Origin: Gordionus sp. m RMFG-2023
Taxonomy: Eukaryota > Nematomorpha > Gordioida > Chordodea > Parachordodidae
Length of the DNA: 64,000 bases
Reading direction: 5' to 3'
Assembly: GCF_954871325.1 (NCBI RefSeq)
Contig: NC_088776.1
Location: 45,402,569-45,466,568, forward strand
In this document: positions 34,816-47,337 of the stretch, piece after piece
Layout: every line of letters starts with the position of its first letter
How positions within the stretch are numbered: position 1 is the stretch's first letter
The notes under the pieces: model-generated
What the model saw: the letters and a program-made list of their open reading frames with translations, nothing else
Databases searched by the model: none
Told to the model about the DNA's origin: nothing
Made by a program: the position numbers and the translations under genes

Positions 34816-35159
34816 ACATCGATGTATCATGAATAAAATGCTCAGCGCGTAGCTAGGCGATAGGAAGAGAATTTTAATTAGGTTTTTAGAATTCATTCAC
34901 TCGACATTTTCACATAATTTTTCTTACATTATGTTATACCAGGGATGCAAAATCTGAACCAACCTCTTTAATTGGCATTAATCGTCATTAATTCCTTCCT
35001 AAATCTTTAAATATTCTATCCTCCGAACTTCTAAAAAAAAGTCTGTGAATGAACCAGTTTGAATCTTTTGATATTTTGAATGTTTTAAAGATTATTATTA
35101 TTCAATTTTACTTTTGATACAACTGATGTCAAGCTCTGTTAAAGTATAATATGTTTAGT

Positions 35160-35640
35160 TTTTTGGATAAATTACAATATATATAGATAGGTTCCAATCT
35201 TTCAAGGTTTCAGCTGCTTCCATAATTCATTGGGAAATTATCTTAAGAAAAATTTGGATATATTATCAGAGGCCCTCTATGGTGTTACAGATTTATTTTA
35301 TCGGGTCTTGGAGCTTTAACATTTTGTTCGTTGCACTAATTTCTAATACGGAAGAGTCTGAAGATGTGGTAGGTCTTTCATATCTTTCGATGTCATTAAG
35401 TTGGATGTTCTTGATTCAAATGTAATTATGCAATAATCAAGCCAAAGTGATATTTGCTCCTCTGGATTGTTTAATATTTTATTATTTACTAATTTTAATA
35501 TTTGTAGCTTCTTAAAGCAAGACGGTTTACAGAAGTGATTTAATTTATTGAAAGCATCATGTATTCCATTATTCCTCGTGTCATTTTCTATTTCCCTAAA
35601 TATTGCCATCTATTTCTACTTAACATTTTTTGCATTGATT
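35160..35640 (-). mobile_element. LINE fragment (linker and start of reverse transcriptase)
   Basis: The minus-strand frame 35609-35343 (ENDTRNNGIHDAFNKLN..., ending with a W-x-x-YC-type box SLWLDYCIITFE) resembles the linker between endonuclease and RT of AP-endonuclease LINEs. Downstream, 35340-35180 carries KAPRPDKINL, like the KAPGPDGI motif at the RT start, broken by stops. It may belong to the family seen at 20103-22310, but the two fragments do not overlap. Confidence 0.55.
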
Positions 35641-35754
35641 TACATAATGTCAATAGTTACTACCCAAAGTCAGTGATGAGCTAATAGGTATTTTATTTAT
35701 TTTTTTGGATCGAAACTTTGGTCATAATTTATATATTTAAAAAATTGTGGTTTT

Positions 35755-35935
35755 CGGAAAGTCTATAGCCTAGTCGATAAGAGCGTGGCTTGCCAATCCG
35801 ATAGTTTTGGGTTCGAATCCAGTTTATTATAATTAGGTATAATATATAATCAAGTAATTTGATAGTTTCATCCTAGGAGGGGTGATGATTCCACCACTTG
35901 ATCTTATTGTATTTTAAAAAATAATTGGACGTTGT
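35755..35935 (+). mobile_element. tRNA-derived SINE, copy 1
   Basis: A-box-like TAGCCTAGTCGATAAGAGC and B-box GGGTTCGAATCC are spaced as in a tRNA promoter. They are followed by a body with TCATCCTAGGAGGGGTGATG and GATTCCACC and an A-rich end (TTTTAAAAAATAA). The body words recur at 61655-61830 and 61915-62075. Acceptor-stem pairing is absent, so this is a SINE or tRNA pseudogene, not a working tRNA. Confidence 0.65.
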
Positions 35936-36659
35936 TTAGCAAATAGGTCATTTTTTGGAAAATTTCTATATATATTGACTTCACAATATTTAACATTAAC
36001 GGCAAATGTTTTACATTTTGTGAATCACTACTTTGGTATAAGTTAAAATTCTCGATATTGCGAATCACACTCAATTTACCAACATTCTACAAGGCGACAT
36101 CGGGCTTAAATTTTTAAATATCCTTGTGAAATAAATTGATATAATTTAATCTTTGCAAAAACAAGGCCATATTTTTGTAGAATATTATTTTTATAATTTA
36201 AAATATATTAATTAAAATAAGTAATTTATTTTTTTTGGGTCAAGCCAGGCTTTTCGGGATAAATAAATAAAATTGTTTGGGATAGGACCGGGCCGGAAAA
36301 GTTTCTTTTAAAATTCCCCTTTCTTTGTAATTACCAGAAAAGAAATCACAATTTACTTCAAACTTTTTGGATTCCTTTTAATAAAAAATAAAAATGATTG
36401 AAGACTGATCTCTCACTTATTGTATCTCAGAATATTAAATCTGCATATTTCTATTTCATGGTAACATGTATAATAATTTAATTGGTTTTTATATCCTTTT
36501 GTTAAGACTTGAGACATATAAAGATTAAATTTTTTTAATAATTTTTTTCTTCTATTTTTATGAGTTTATACATTTTAAATATAACACCTTTAGGGGCTTT
36601 ATATTTATTTATTTCATAAAGGGATGTCGCAAAATATTTTGCAAGACATAATTTAATAA
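35936..36659. other. Non-coding sequence
   Basis: A+T-rich, no gene seen. A block with GGGTCAAGCCAGGC and GGGATAGGACCGGGCCGG near 36230-36300 resembles the G+C-rich end of a non-autonomous hAT, but no partner end was found. Confidence 0.4.
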
Positions 36660-36797
36660 TTTTATCTTTGTAATTTTATTTTTGTAATTTTATTTTTGTA
36701 ATTTTATTTTTGTAATTTTATTTTTGTAATTTTATTTTTGTAATTTTATTTTTGTAATTTTATTTTTGTAATTTTATTTTTGTAATTTTATTTTTAT
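36660..36797. repeat. Minisatellite of 14-bp units
   Basis: About ten tandem copies of TTTTATTTTTGTAA, nearly perfect apart from the first unit (TCTTTG) and the last. Slippage-type array in intergenic DNA. Confidence 0.95.
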
Positions 36798-37884
36798 TGG
36801 GTATCCTTTATTAATTCTAATAAACTTCAGAAAAAGTAAAATTCAACAGTATCATATGATAAGTGTATAATGTTCGTATTTAATTATAATAATCAAGGTT
36901 GGTAAATCATCACATGTGAATACTCTAAAAATTTTATAAATAAATAAATATGGTGATAAAATTTTCTAAATATGTAAAAAATATTTATCAATACATATTT
37001 CCATCATGGGAACAATGTAAAGGTTAATTGAAATTAAAAATAAATAACTAATTTTGTTATCACTTTATGATCCTTGATAGAATATGGGAAATATAATTCT
37101 AGAATTGTTACGTATTAATTGAACCCCGAATTTCAAAACATTACAAATAGTAAAATAAGCTCTTGACAAAGAATTACTTCATTTCCGCTAATCTCTGATA
37201 ATAATAAAATTAGCTCATTTGAGATGGGCAATATGTGAAAAGTTATTAATTCACTAAAAAATTATCCAACTTCATTAGAAAATTGTTGGAATAGGTTCAT
37301 CCCTTGTACAATAAAAAAATTCTTTTCAATATTTAACCCTTAAATTTAATTATAATTAAGACCGAATATTAATCTTTAAAAAAAATTGTGAAACCCTTAA
37401 ACATAGTTAATTCGAAAACTGAGAAAAATTTTAAGCGGAAAAGGTATTCTTTTTTTTTTCGAAGTACCCTACACCACGAAATGAATCCGAGATTCACATC
37501 AGAATGAATTGAAACAATGAAATGAATCGAAATGTTGTAGCAGTGAATAATTTATTTTTGTTCAAATTATCATATAAATAAATTTATACGTTCGTGTTAA
37601 TTTATTAATTTTTCAACTTTAAATCATTTTTTGAGTTCGTTTTTTAAATTTTAAATATTTTTTCCTGTGTAACATTGATCTGGAATTTTAGGAAGGATGG
37701 TAAACCTGGATTTTATATGATTTTAAATATATTCAAAGTACAATTTGAAATTCTTGATGGAGAAAAGGTGGTGATGGACAAAGCCAATCCTCAACTAGTT
37801 CTAGATCAACATCTATCCAATCAATATCTCAAGCTGAACCTGTTAATGCAAGGCGAAAAAATTGTTTAATATGGAATCGGTAAT
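36798..37884. other. Non-coding sequence with a short unexplained frame
   Basis: Mostly A+T filler. The frame 37675-37869 (MILNIFKVQFEILDGEKVVM and onward, ending LLMQGEKIV) has balanced composition and could be a worn transposase or host exon; no family was recognised. It lies upstream of the LTR fossil that separates it from the MULE remnant at 42330. Confidence 0.35.
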
Positions 37885-38010
37885 AGGAAAAGAAATCCCC
37901 GGAAAAAAACCTCCGGAAAAAAAACCCATGAAAAAAATCCTCGGAAAAAAAACTTCTGGAAAAGAACCCCCAGGAAAAAACCCCCGGAAAAAAACCCCAT
38001 GGAAAAAAAT
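37885..38010. repeat. Irregular GGAAAAAAACCCC tandem array
   Basis: About ten imperfect units of 12-13 bases of the type CCGGAAAAAAAC. One strand reads as lysine/proline/glycine repeats and the other as a phenylalanine-rich repeat. Both readings are by-products of the array rather than evidence for a protein. Confidence 0.85.
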
Positions 38011-38067
38011 TTATAAAAAAAAAAAGAAAATCTGTCAATTTTCTTAAATTTTTTCTCAATTTATTAT

Positions 38068-38231
38068 TGATGTGTATTAAATTGTTGTTTTTTGTTATTT
38101 TTTGTAAAATGTTTATTTTTATTATTATTATATATTTTGAGATTAATTTGAATAGAAAAGGCTGATTTTGATTTTTTACATTACAAAATAAAAGAATAAG
38201 AAAAACTCGTTTACTATTAAAATACATTACA
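38068..38231 (+). repeat. Left LTR of the Ty3/Gypsy fossil
   Basis: 164 bp, starts TGATGTGTATTAAATTG and ends AAATACATTACA. It matches the right LTR at all aligned bases and is 34 bp longer. Confidence 0.93.
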
Positions 38232-41200
38232 TAAATGGCGCAGTCTATAAAAAGTCTAACGGATTCAAACCTGTTACAAAGATTGGTACAACTTATTTCA
38301 AGAATTTAAAAACACACAACCAAGTTTAACATCATCATAAGAAAAATCTGTTATTAACAACAATAGGGTGTGATACGTACAAAATACTGGTAAATTTATG
38401 TGCACCTGATAGTCCGGGAAACAAAGAGGTATTAGAGATACATAATATTGTAATCAAGCATTTTCATCCTAAACCCAATATAATAGTAGAGAGACATAAT
38501 TTTTATCAATATAATAAACAAAATGATGAAAAACTAATAGACTATATACAAAATCTAAGAAAATTAGCAACGACTTGTGATTTTGGGGAATATTTAAATA
38601 CTGCATTAAGAGATAAATTTATATTCGGAATAAAAAATCCAAAAATTTTACAAAGATTACTATCCGAAGATGATATTGACATAAATAAAGCTATTCAGAT
38701 AGCTACTGCAGTAGAAACAGCAATAAAAAATACAAAATTAATACAAAATGATGAAACTAAAATCGATCATTTAGAAGAGTAACATAATGATAATATAAAT
38801 TAAATTAAAAAAGTTAATAATGATAATGATAAACAAACAAAATCATATAATACTAATGATAATGATAAACAATTAAAATCATATAATAATTATAATGCGA
38901 GCTACAAAAAACCAAATCCATGCCACTCCTGTGGCGAAAACCACAGAAGGGAAAATTGTTTTTTCAAGAATGCCCCTTGTTATAAATGCAACAAAATTGG
39001 GCACATTGCTCGAGTCTGTATAAAAGAAATAGTGAATTTTATTAATAATAAAACAAAGAATATAATCCAGAATTTTGGGTGGATGTCAAAATAAACAACA
39101 GCGATATAAGAATGGAATTGGATACTGGAACTGGAGTCAGTATAATTAACGAAATAGATTGGAAAAATAAACTTAATCATCCTGAATTAACAAATTTCAT
39201 GCTAAAACTTAAAAGTTATACAGGAACCAATATACCACTATTAGGTCAAACTGTAGTAAAAGTACAATATAAAGGGCGAACATTAGAACTACCTCTCATA
39301 ATTACAAAAGGATATACTAAAAATCTAATTGGAAGAAATTGGATAATTAAATTTCCCAAAATGACTGAATTACCTGAAAGGACCATACAAATAAATAATA
39401 TTAATATACAAAATGAATTTCCTCAATTATTTACCAAAGAATTAAGCTGCTTTGAAGATTATAAGGCATAAATATATATGAAAAACGAGAAACCAATTTT
39501 CTGTAAATCACGTCCCTTACCATACGCATTAAAAGATAAAGTTGAAGAAGATTTAGATAGATTGCAAAAAATAGGAGTACTAGAGAAAATTAATCATTCA
39601 CTTTATGCATCACCCATAGTAATTGATCAAAAGAAAGATAAAACATTAAGAATTTGCCGGGATTTTAAAAGAACTTTAAATCAAAATATTAATATTTATT
39701 CATATCCATTACCAAGAATCCAAGATTTATTAGCCAATTTGGGAAAAGGAGTGGAATTTTCAATATTGGATCTCTCAGATGCCTATTTTCAAATTTAAGT
39801 GGAGAGAGTTTCACTTGTAATCAATACGCATAGAGGATTATTTAAATATACAAGACTACCTTTTGGTATATCGTCTTCTCCAGCAATATTTCAATGAGCC
39901 ATCGTGAATTTATTAAAAGGTTTTGAAGGAGTAGCTTGTTATTTAGATGATATTATAATAACCGGGAAAAATAGAGAGAAACACGAAACAAATTTAAAAA
40001 AGGTACTAAAATGTCTAGATGAAAATGGAATCAGGCTAAAAATAGAAAAATGTAAATTTTTCAAACAAAATGTCTAATACTTAGGACACAGTATTAAAAA
40101 ACGGAATTACAACTACCGAAAAAAATACTGAGGCAGTAAAAAATGCACCAGAACCAACAAATTTGAAACAATTACAGTCATTTCTAGGATCAGCAACATA
40201 CTATTCAAAATTTATTTCCAATTTTGCAGCCAAAGCCAAACCATTATACAAATTATTAGAAAAAGCAGTTGTTTGGAAATGGACTAATGAATGCAAAGAT
40301 GCGTATAAGAAAATAAAGCAACAAATAAGTAGTACTCCAATTTTACAACATTATGATCCAAAATTACCCATTATATTAGCAACAGATGCATCATCTATAG
40401 GAATTGGGACAGTAATATCATATATAGAAGGGGGTAAGGAGAGACCAATTGCATTCGCCTCAAGAACACTAAATGCAGCTGAAAAGAATTATAGCCAAAT
40501 TGAAAGAGAAGCACTTGCCATCATATTCGGGGTTACAAAATTCAAAGAATTTATATATGGAAAAAATTCACATTACAAACATATCACAAGCCATTAATGG
40601 TTTTATTTCATCCAAGAAAAGATATACCCACACCACAACATCAACTGCCCGAATACAAAGCTGGGCTTTATTATTAGCCGGTTATCAATATGAAATAGAA
40701 GTCAAAAGTAGTAGACAAATAGCAAATGCTGTCATGCTATCCAGATTACCCCTAAAGTGAACTTCAATATCAAAAGAAGAAGCGCCAGATCAAATACAGG
40801 TGAGAGAAACACCTTTAAATGCAAGCGAAATTGAAAGAGAAACAATGCGAGATGATATACTTTCTAAAGTATACAGATATACAATAGATGGATGGCCATA
40901 CAACTATGATGCATGTTTAAAGGAGTATAACCAAAGGAGAGAGGAAATTACAACTGAGAGAGGTTGTTTATTATGGAGAACGAAAATGGTAATACCACAA
41001 CAATACCGAAACAAACAATGGTAAAATGAAGATGAGAGTACAACAATACGCGTGGTGGTCTAATATAAACCAAGATATAGAAACCTGGGTCGAAAAATGT
41101 AGAGAATGTCAGGAACAACCTGATATGCCGACAGCAATTCAAAATTGGCCAAAACCACCAAAAGCATGGCACCGAGTACGTATTGATTATGCTGGACCAT

Positions 41201-42014
41201 TTTAAAATCATTATTAGTTGGTAGTGATAAATGCTAGCAGTCGCTGGCCAGAAATAGTTTCCATGACTAACACTACAACCGAAAGCACGATAAAAATATT
41301 AAGAAATATTTTTGCAAGATTCGGATTTCCCAAAATAATCGTTTCTAATAACGGACCCCAATTCAGCAGCAAAGATTTTAATGATTTTTGTGAAAAAAAC
41401 GATATTCAATTAGTGCACGAAAGTCCTTACCATCCTCAGACAAACGGCATGGCCGAACGTTTAGTTCGAACTTTTAAACAATGAATAAAAGAAACGAGAG
41501 GGATTTAGAAACCAGCCTAGCTATTTTTCTCTACAATTACAGAAATACACCAGGAACAGAAACTGAACAAAGTCCCGCTGAAATACTACTAAAATTTAAA
41601 CTTGAGAATTGTTAGATCAAATTTTCGAACGGGGAAACAAAAGGGAGAAGTTTGAATACCACAATCAAAAATTTCAGATAAATGAAAAAGTTTGGTCGCG
41701 CTTTTACAATAATAAAGAAAAAAAAAGAAGCCATTATTAAAGGCATACTCGGATCACAATTATGAAGTAAGTGTAGCGGGTAATACGATTATACGTCATA
41801 CGCACCAATTAAGGAAAAGAACCGAAAATGTATTAATTGAAGAATACGAATTAGAAGAGAGTACTGAAGTAGAAGAGAAAACCGAAGAGATAGTAAACAA
41901 AGAGGATGTAATAAAAAATCCCAATGAAATGAATTCAAAGGAGAGGGAGGAAGAAACAAGTCAAGATCGATATCCCAAAAGGATACGATCGAAACCAGAT
42001 CGACTGGGGATAAA

Positions 42015-42144
42015 TGATGTGTATTAAATTGTTGTTTTTTGTTATTTTTTGTAAAATGTTTATTTTTATTATGGCTGATTTTGATTTTTTACATTACAAA
42101 ATAAAAGAATAAGAAAAACTCGTTTACTATTAAAATACATTACA
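42015..42144 (+). repeat. Right LTR of the Ty3/Gypsy fossil
   Basis: 130 bp with the same ends as the left LTR, preceded by the purine-rich CTGGGGATAAA. Confidence 0.93.
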
Positions 42145-42329
42145 ATTATCTTCTTCTAATTTTTGAAGTCGTTGTTAATCTTTATTTTTCTAACCTTTTC
42201 TCAATTTTTTTCTTCTCAATTTTCACTTAATTTTTTTAGTATAACCTAGCAATAATTAATATTGATAAATAATTTTATAAGCGAATGCCACAATCATTAA
42301 CAGCTATTAGACTCAAAAAAAAACACAAA

Positions 42330-43045
42330 ATATTTACGAAAAAATATTCGAAGTAATAATGTCTAAATGTCAAGAACGAGATTTATTTCCTGATCCATTA
42401 TATATACTCGAAAAGTCTGCTATGAGCGCGGTTAAAACTGTCATTGTTATGATTATTAATATGTTAAATTATTTATATTCGTTTTTTCAATTATGAGATC
42501 ACATTATAATCAGAGGATGCCTTTACCATTTGTGTCAAAGTACCCATAAAAAAATTTAAAAGCTAGTTCTGGAAAGCCAATACAGAATCGATGAAGCCCT
42601 AAGCTTCTTTTGTGGCATGATGGACAGCTTAGCATTTGTTCCTTTATGTGATATGGGCAATGCAATGGCATTCCTTAGATCGGGTACTCCGAGCAATAGT
42701 AAGGATATTCTTGAATATTTCGATAAAAATTACATCAATGGAGTATCAAGAGGTCACAAGAAGCAATTCTCAATCCCAGACAGGTCGAAATATTCTCCAG
42801 AAACTTGAATCAGAGCACTCTATTTAACTAATAACTCATAAATAATCAATGCGAAGATTCGAATCATTGTTTTTCTAATCTGGTTGGGAATAAGCACCCA
42901 CCAATCTGGGTATTGATTAAAAAAAATGAAATGCGAGGTGGCTGCTGATGAAACCAAACTTGAACGATGGCGTGTAGGTAGTTGGACACTGAAAACAAAA
43001 TCGCATTGCTTAAACAAGAAAAAATGCTGATATTGAAATTGGTAC
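42330..43045 (+). pseudogene. MULE (Mutator-like) transposase remnant
   Basis: Plus-strand pieces read CQERDLFPDPLYILEKSAMS (DFE-like catalytic neighbourhood), RGCLYHLCQSTHKKI (the GC.FHL.Q box), SLAFVPLCDMGNAMAFL, DILEYFDKNYINGVSRGHKK, SKYSPETWNQ and GNKHPPIWVLIKKMKCEV. This order is that of MULE transposases from animals with FLYWCH-type partners. In-frame stops and frame changes break it. The LTR fossil ends 190 bp upstream, and the N-terminal half may have been displaced by it. Confidence 0.75.
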
Positions 43046-44226
43046 TGGGAAAAAAATATCACAGTAAAATAACCCATGTATTACTTATTTTCGTAAAAAT
43101 TTTTTGCTATTATTAAATCGATTAAAGTTTAAAAAACGATAATGAATTTTATTTGTAATTCTTTTTTATATATACATTTATATAATTATCCAATTTAATT
43201 TCTAATAATATGCATTTTGATTAACCTCGATAATATAATATTACATGTTGGAAAGTTATAATATAATATACAAATAATGTCCTTTTAAAATATATAACGT
43301 GACCTTTTAAAATATATCTTAACCTTTACAATAATAAATATTCAGATGTAACATATCTTCTTTCCCACCAAGTTGAGATCGTCTACCAATCTTTTTATTT
43401 ACCAAGTTCAAGTTCATCTATTAATTTTTTTTGTTGGCTTTAGTTCCCTTGTTGGACAACCCGTTTGCCTTCCTTTTTGACTTGGTTCAATTGTTATTAT
43501 TGATTTGATCTCGTCTGGTTCTTCCCTTATTCGTAGTTGGTCGGGATGTTTTAATACGGTTTTGTACGTTTATTTTTTTCTTCTTCTCTTTTCCAGAATT
43601 GTGATGGCGATTCTAGTTTTTCGACCAATTGTTCCCACCATCACTGTTTTATTTTCGCTTGTTATTTTATCATCATTTATCTGTAGATCTATAGCGATTT
43701 TTGCGATTCGTTGGTAGAATCATTATCAATCGTAGTTCACCTAAAGTTTCACGTACCACTACCACTGGAGTACTCCAGGTTACTCTATATAGTTTGTCAA
43801 TATTCACGTTACCATTATCATTATTGTCAAAACAACCTTATATTCTATTATTTTCTAATCAACACCCTTTTTAATATATATATATATATTTATGTTTTGT
43901 TTCTTTTTTTTTTGTTTTTACTTACTTCAAATTTAACGCGGTAGTCTTTTTGTTTTTTCTTTATTTTTTTTCTTTTCAAAACAACAAGTACAACAAAAAT
44001 TTAATTAATTGTTTTTCCTTTTTTTTCTTCAATTATATATTTATTTTTCACCACATCATCGTTATTCATCAAAATAAAAAAAATAATTTACACAAAAAAA
44101 TAACAATAATTTATATAAAAAATAATAATAATAATTTATAACAAAAAAATATTAATTTACAAAAATAACCATTACTTTTTGCGTTCATCCTTGACACGCC
44201 CCCCTTCAACATAATCGATCCTCAGG
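43046..44226. other. Low-complexity A+T and pyrimidine-rich stretch
   Basis: No gene seen. 43850-44160 is almost pure A+T/T-rich sequence that yields meaningless hydrophobic frames. 43370-43740 has more balanced composition and may be worn retroelement sequence of the minus strand, but no motif supports it. Confidence 0.5.
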
Positions 44227-44790
44227 CTATTCCTCCCAGAGGCTACCCCACTCCGACTCCTCCACCATAACCTCCAGCCATTCTCCTAGCTCATCCACAT
44301 CATCCAACGCCGCCACTAGATCTTTCCATTCTTCCGTTCCCATTACTCCTGTATTATCCCCTACCCGCTCTGCCTCCACGGTAATATCCTCCCTCGTAAC
44401 ACCACTCGGACCCTCACTCTCGTAAGTCAGATCAACCACCGGCCACATCCTTGGCTCCCCGCTGGCTGCTCCCATACGATGCTCGAGCCGCTCCCCTTCT
44501 TCCAATCTCCTTGTTACCAGGACTTCGGCGACCGGTCTGGATTCATCGCTTGTCCCTTGCACTCGCTTCGTTCGCTGCCCTAAAACAGCCGCTATCTGCC
44601 TCGTAGGTACTTCCTTCACCCTTGGGCAAATTTGTTGCCATGTTCGATTTTCCTCCGTCCTTCTCCAATTCCAATGGCAGCTATATTGAATATGACCTCG
44701 CTCTTGACATCGATAACATCGTCTTTCTTCCATCGCTTGTCTTATTATACTTCGTTCGCTTCTCCGTCCCCTCCCATACTCTGGCGCTTA
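44227..44790 (-). pseudogene. Gag-like zinc-knuckle fossil in a G+C-rich island
   Basis: The minus strand opens with a short basic stretch and one zinc knuckle (CYRCQERGHIQYSC), followed by an acidic tail with many E, D and V residues. A single CCHC knuckle after a basic arm is typical of retroelement gag. No protease or reverse transcriptase follows, and the element's ends were not found, so only a gag fragment can be claimed. Base composition here is near half G+C, in sharp contrast to the surroundings. Confidence 0.55.
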
Positions 44791-45230
44791 GTCCTACGAG
44801 GCCGCATCCCGAGTATTATTTCATAGTTCCACAGATCCAGCTTCTATGCCACCCCGGAGCATGATTCGAATCCATTTTGATTACAAACCTAAACATATTC
44901 TATACTTTATATCTTTATAAAATACATACTTCGTACGGAATTCCTCTTTTATAAGTCAAAGTAATCACCAAATTTATTTAATTACCAAAAATAATTATAA
45001 CTTTTAATGAAAAAAATTTTCTTCTAAAAAAAATTTCCTCTCTCCTTTTTTTTCTTTTGGCCCACTGCCTCCTAAGCCTATGCTTTGCACGCCGAGTAAT
45101 TAATTATTTTTTCATCAAATAATTTGGGACTACGCCCTTTTCCCATCTCTAACATCTTCAATTTTCCTTTCCAATAATATGATCCCACACAACATATCGT
45201 TCCAACTCTTTTGACATTTTAATTATCACA

Positions 45231-45312
45231 AAAAAATTTACACTTGTTCCCTTCGACAAAAATTTGACTATAAAAATTTACATTTGTTCCCTTCGACACA
45301 ATTTGACTATCC
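45231..45312. repeat. Tandem pair of about 45-bp units
   Basis: AAAATTTACACTTGTTCCC and TTCGACAAAAATTTGACTAT recur directly after one unit with few differences. Confidence 0.75.
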
Positions 45313-45975
45313 AAAATAATTATACAGCGCTATATATTTTTTTTTCGTCATTTTAATCATAAGTGATTTAGTTTAGGATTGCATAAAGTCAAATAGAGCG
45401 AATATAAAGTAAAAGTTAAAAATAAATCGTTGGGATACTAGGGGAATATAAGAATAGAAAATGATACATTTGTAATTTGATATAATAATAGGGGAATATA
45501 AGAATAAAAATTTCAATTTTTATTATTTGAAGAGATTAATTCATAATATTCCAAAAACGGTTACGTTTCAGGTTCTATATGTCCTTTTATTCTTGCAATT
45601 ATTATTACCTTTCTTCTTCTATATACTACTCTCTATCTTCACATACGTTGACTTCCCCTTTCCCTACTGACTCGATCTAAGTCCTTTGATCTGACCTAAG
45701 TCTTCCGGGGTCCATTCCTCTCTTTAACTGATCCCCGTGCCCCCCCCAAAGCCAAAATGCAGATGCCGGACATATTTTTCAAAAATATTATTTTTTATAT
45801 TTTTATATTTTATTATAATTATTCATATCTATTTATTTTTAAATTTTTATATTATTACCTTTTTCATTTACTAATTTACTTTATCAATTAATTTCGTTTT
45901 CAAGTTTTCCTTGTGGCGTAATATTTATCTATTATTTTTAAATTTCCCGGTATTATAATTTTCAAATTTCTAGTC

Positions 45976-47337
45976 ATGGATATTAGACTTTTTTTTAAAA
46001 ACGCTGAAGGTGAAAATCATGCCAAAAAGCAAAAAAGTATAGTATGATATTAATAAACAAAAGCTGTGAACTTATGATTTCCTCAAAAGAATCAATTCAA
46101 AAGGGGGATATGATTCCCATTTCATCAATAATTGATAAAAATAGGGTTAAAATTGCAAAAGAAAATAGAGGCAAGATAAAACTAACTATTGAGGCTATTT
46201 TATATTGTGGCTTGCAAGGCCTAGCACTTCATGGCCACAAGGATTCAGGAAGCTTTAATTTTAATAATAATGATAACGAAGGTAATTTCCGTGGACTTTT
46301 AAAATTTAAAGCATTAGGAGATCCTGTATTAATGGAGAGCCTCATTAGTACCAATAAAAATGCTACTTATCTCAGCTATAGGATATAAAATGAGATAATT
46401 GATATTTGCAACAATATCATTTTAGAAAAATTGATTGTTGAAATCAATTCTGCCCCATGCTTCTCAATTTTGGCAGATGAGACCACAGACATTGCTGGCA
46501 TTGAGCAGATGTCGTTGTGTGCGCGATATGTAGATACTCATAAAAACATTATCAAACAACTATTTTATGTAATACTTTTCAAAAACCTGATATTGATTTG
46601 ATTGAGATGATGAGAATAGCAGAGACAATTTTATTAGAACTCAAAGAAATTAGAGCTAATGCTGATGAGGAATTTCATATTTTATATGTTAATGTTGAAT
46701 CAAAAGCAGAGCTATACGAGTTCAATATTTGCCCTCGACTTACAGTAAGGCAAACTTATCGTCCAAATATTAATATAGGGTCATTAGAAGAATATTATAA
46801 AATAAATGTCTTTATACCTCTTTTGGATACATTTATAACCCAAGTAAATGAAAGGTTTTTAATTTATCAAGAAACACTTATCAATCTGCAGATATTACTT
46901 CCGCAAAAGCCCTCTGAACCTTTTTCAGATGGTGATAGAAAAAAAATAAAATATTTGGAAGATTTTTATCATGAAGACATTAATGTATCTCATGATGCTT
47001 TATTAGCTGAATGCCAACTATGGTATAAAAGATTAACTATGGTTGATATAGTCCCAAAAAATGCTATGATGCTTTGCATCATTTCAAACATCTTTTTGAT
47101 TATTTTCCCAATATATTGAAATTATTATATATATTAGCAACTCTTCCCATTAGTACTGCAACTAATGAGAGAACATTCTCTTCTTTAAGAATAAAAACGT
47201 ACCTAAGAAGTACAACTTCTGAAAGTAGGTTGAATGGTCTGGCCCTTTTGAATATTCATAGGCATTTGACGCCAAACACGGATGAGATAATTGAAAAATT
47301 AGCTCCCTCCCAACTAAGATTGGATTTTACATTATAA
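45976..47337 (+). pseudogene. hAT transposase remnant of the ZMYM1/P52rIPK-like group
   Basis: Starts MDIRLFFKNAEGENHAKK (typical MDI.SFF start). Then come NRGKIKLTIEAILYCGLQGL and LALHGHKDSG, ILADETTDIAGIEQMSLC (the catalytic-site neighbourhood of this group), VESKAELYEFNICPR, a middle region, and the C-terminal box LPISTATNERTFSSLRIKTY with NGLALLNIHR. The TTF zinc finger and parts of the core are shortened, and several stops or frame changes occur (near 46387, 46580 and 47120). A possible right end is CGTACGCTACTG near 47808, after a C-run; the left end is unclear. Confidence 0.82.

Larger units (their letters stand above)
38068..42144 (+). mobile_element. Ty3/Gypsy-type LTR retrotransposon fossil
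   Basis: LTRs lie at 38068-38231 and 42015-42144, both TG...CA, flanked by the 5-bp duplication ATTAT (38063-38067 and 42145-42149). A TGGCGCAGTC leader like a primer-binding site follows the left LTR, and a purine run precedes the right one. Parts in order: gag (about 38290-38780), two zinc knuckles (about 38915-39020), protease with LDTGTGVS (about 39080-39470), reverse transcriptase (about 39480-40130), RNase H (about 40160-40760), integrase with the HHCC and central domain (about 40800-41500) and a tail to about 42000. Integrase after RNase H marks Ty3/Gypsy. The aligned LTR bases are identical apart from one length difference, so it looks young, yet the coding region is broken in roughly half a dozen places. 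Confidence 0.95.

Noticed and set aside
35755-35830. Functional tRNA gene
   Set aside because: A- and B-box words are present, but the acceptor stem does not pair and the downstream body is shared with other copies, so it is a SINE.
36660-36797. CRISPR-like array
   Set aside because: Units are contiguous 14-mers without spacers, and the DNA is eukaryotic.
37829-38227. 132-residue minus-strand frame with FFSGGFF-like repeats
   Set aside because: By-product of the GGAAAAAAACCCC tandem array.
43711-44141. Hydrophobic plus-strand frames
   Set aside because: Translations of T-rich low-complexity DNA; no motif or codon structure.
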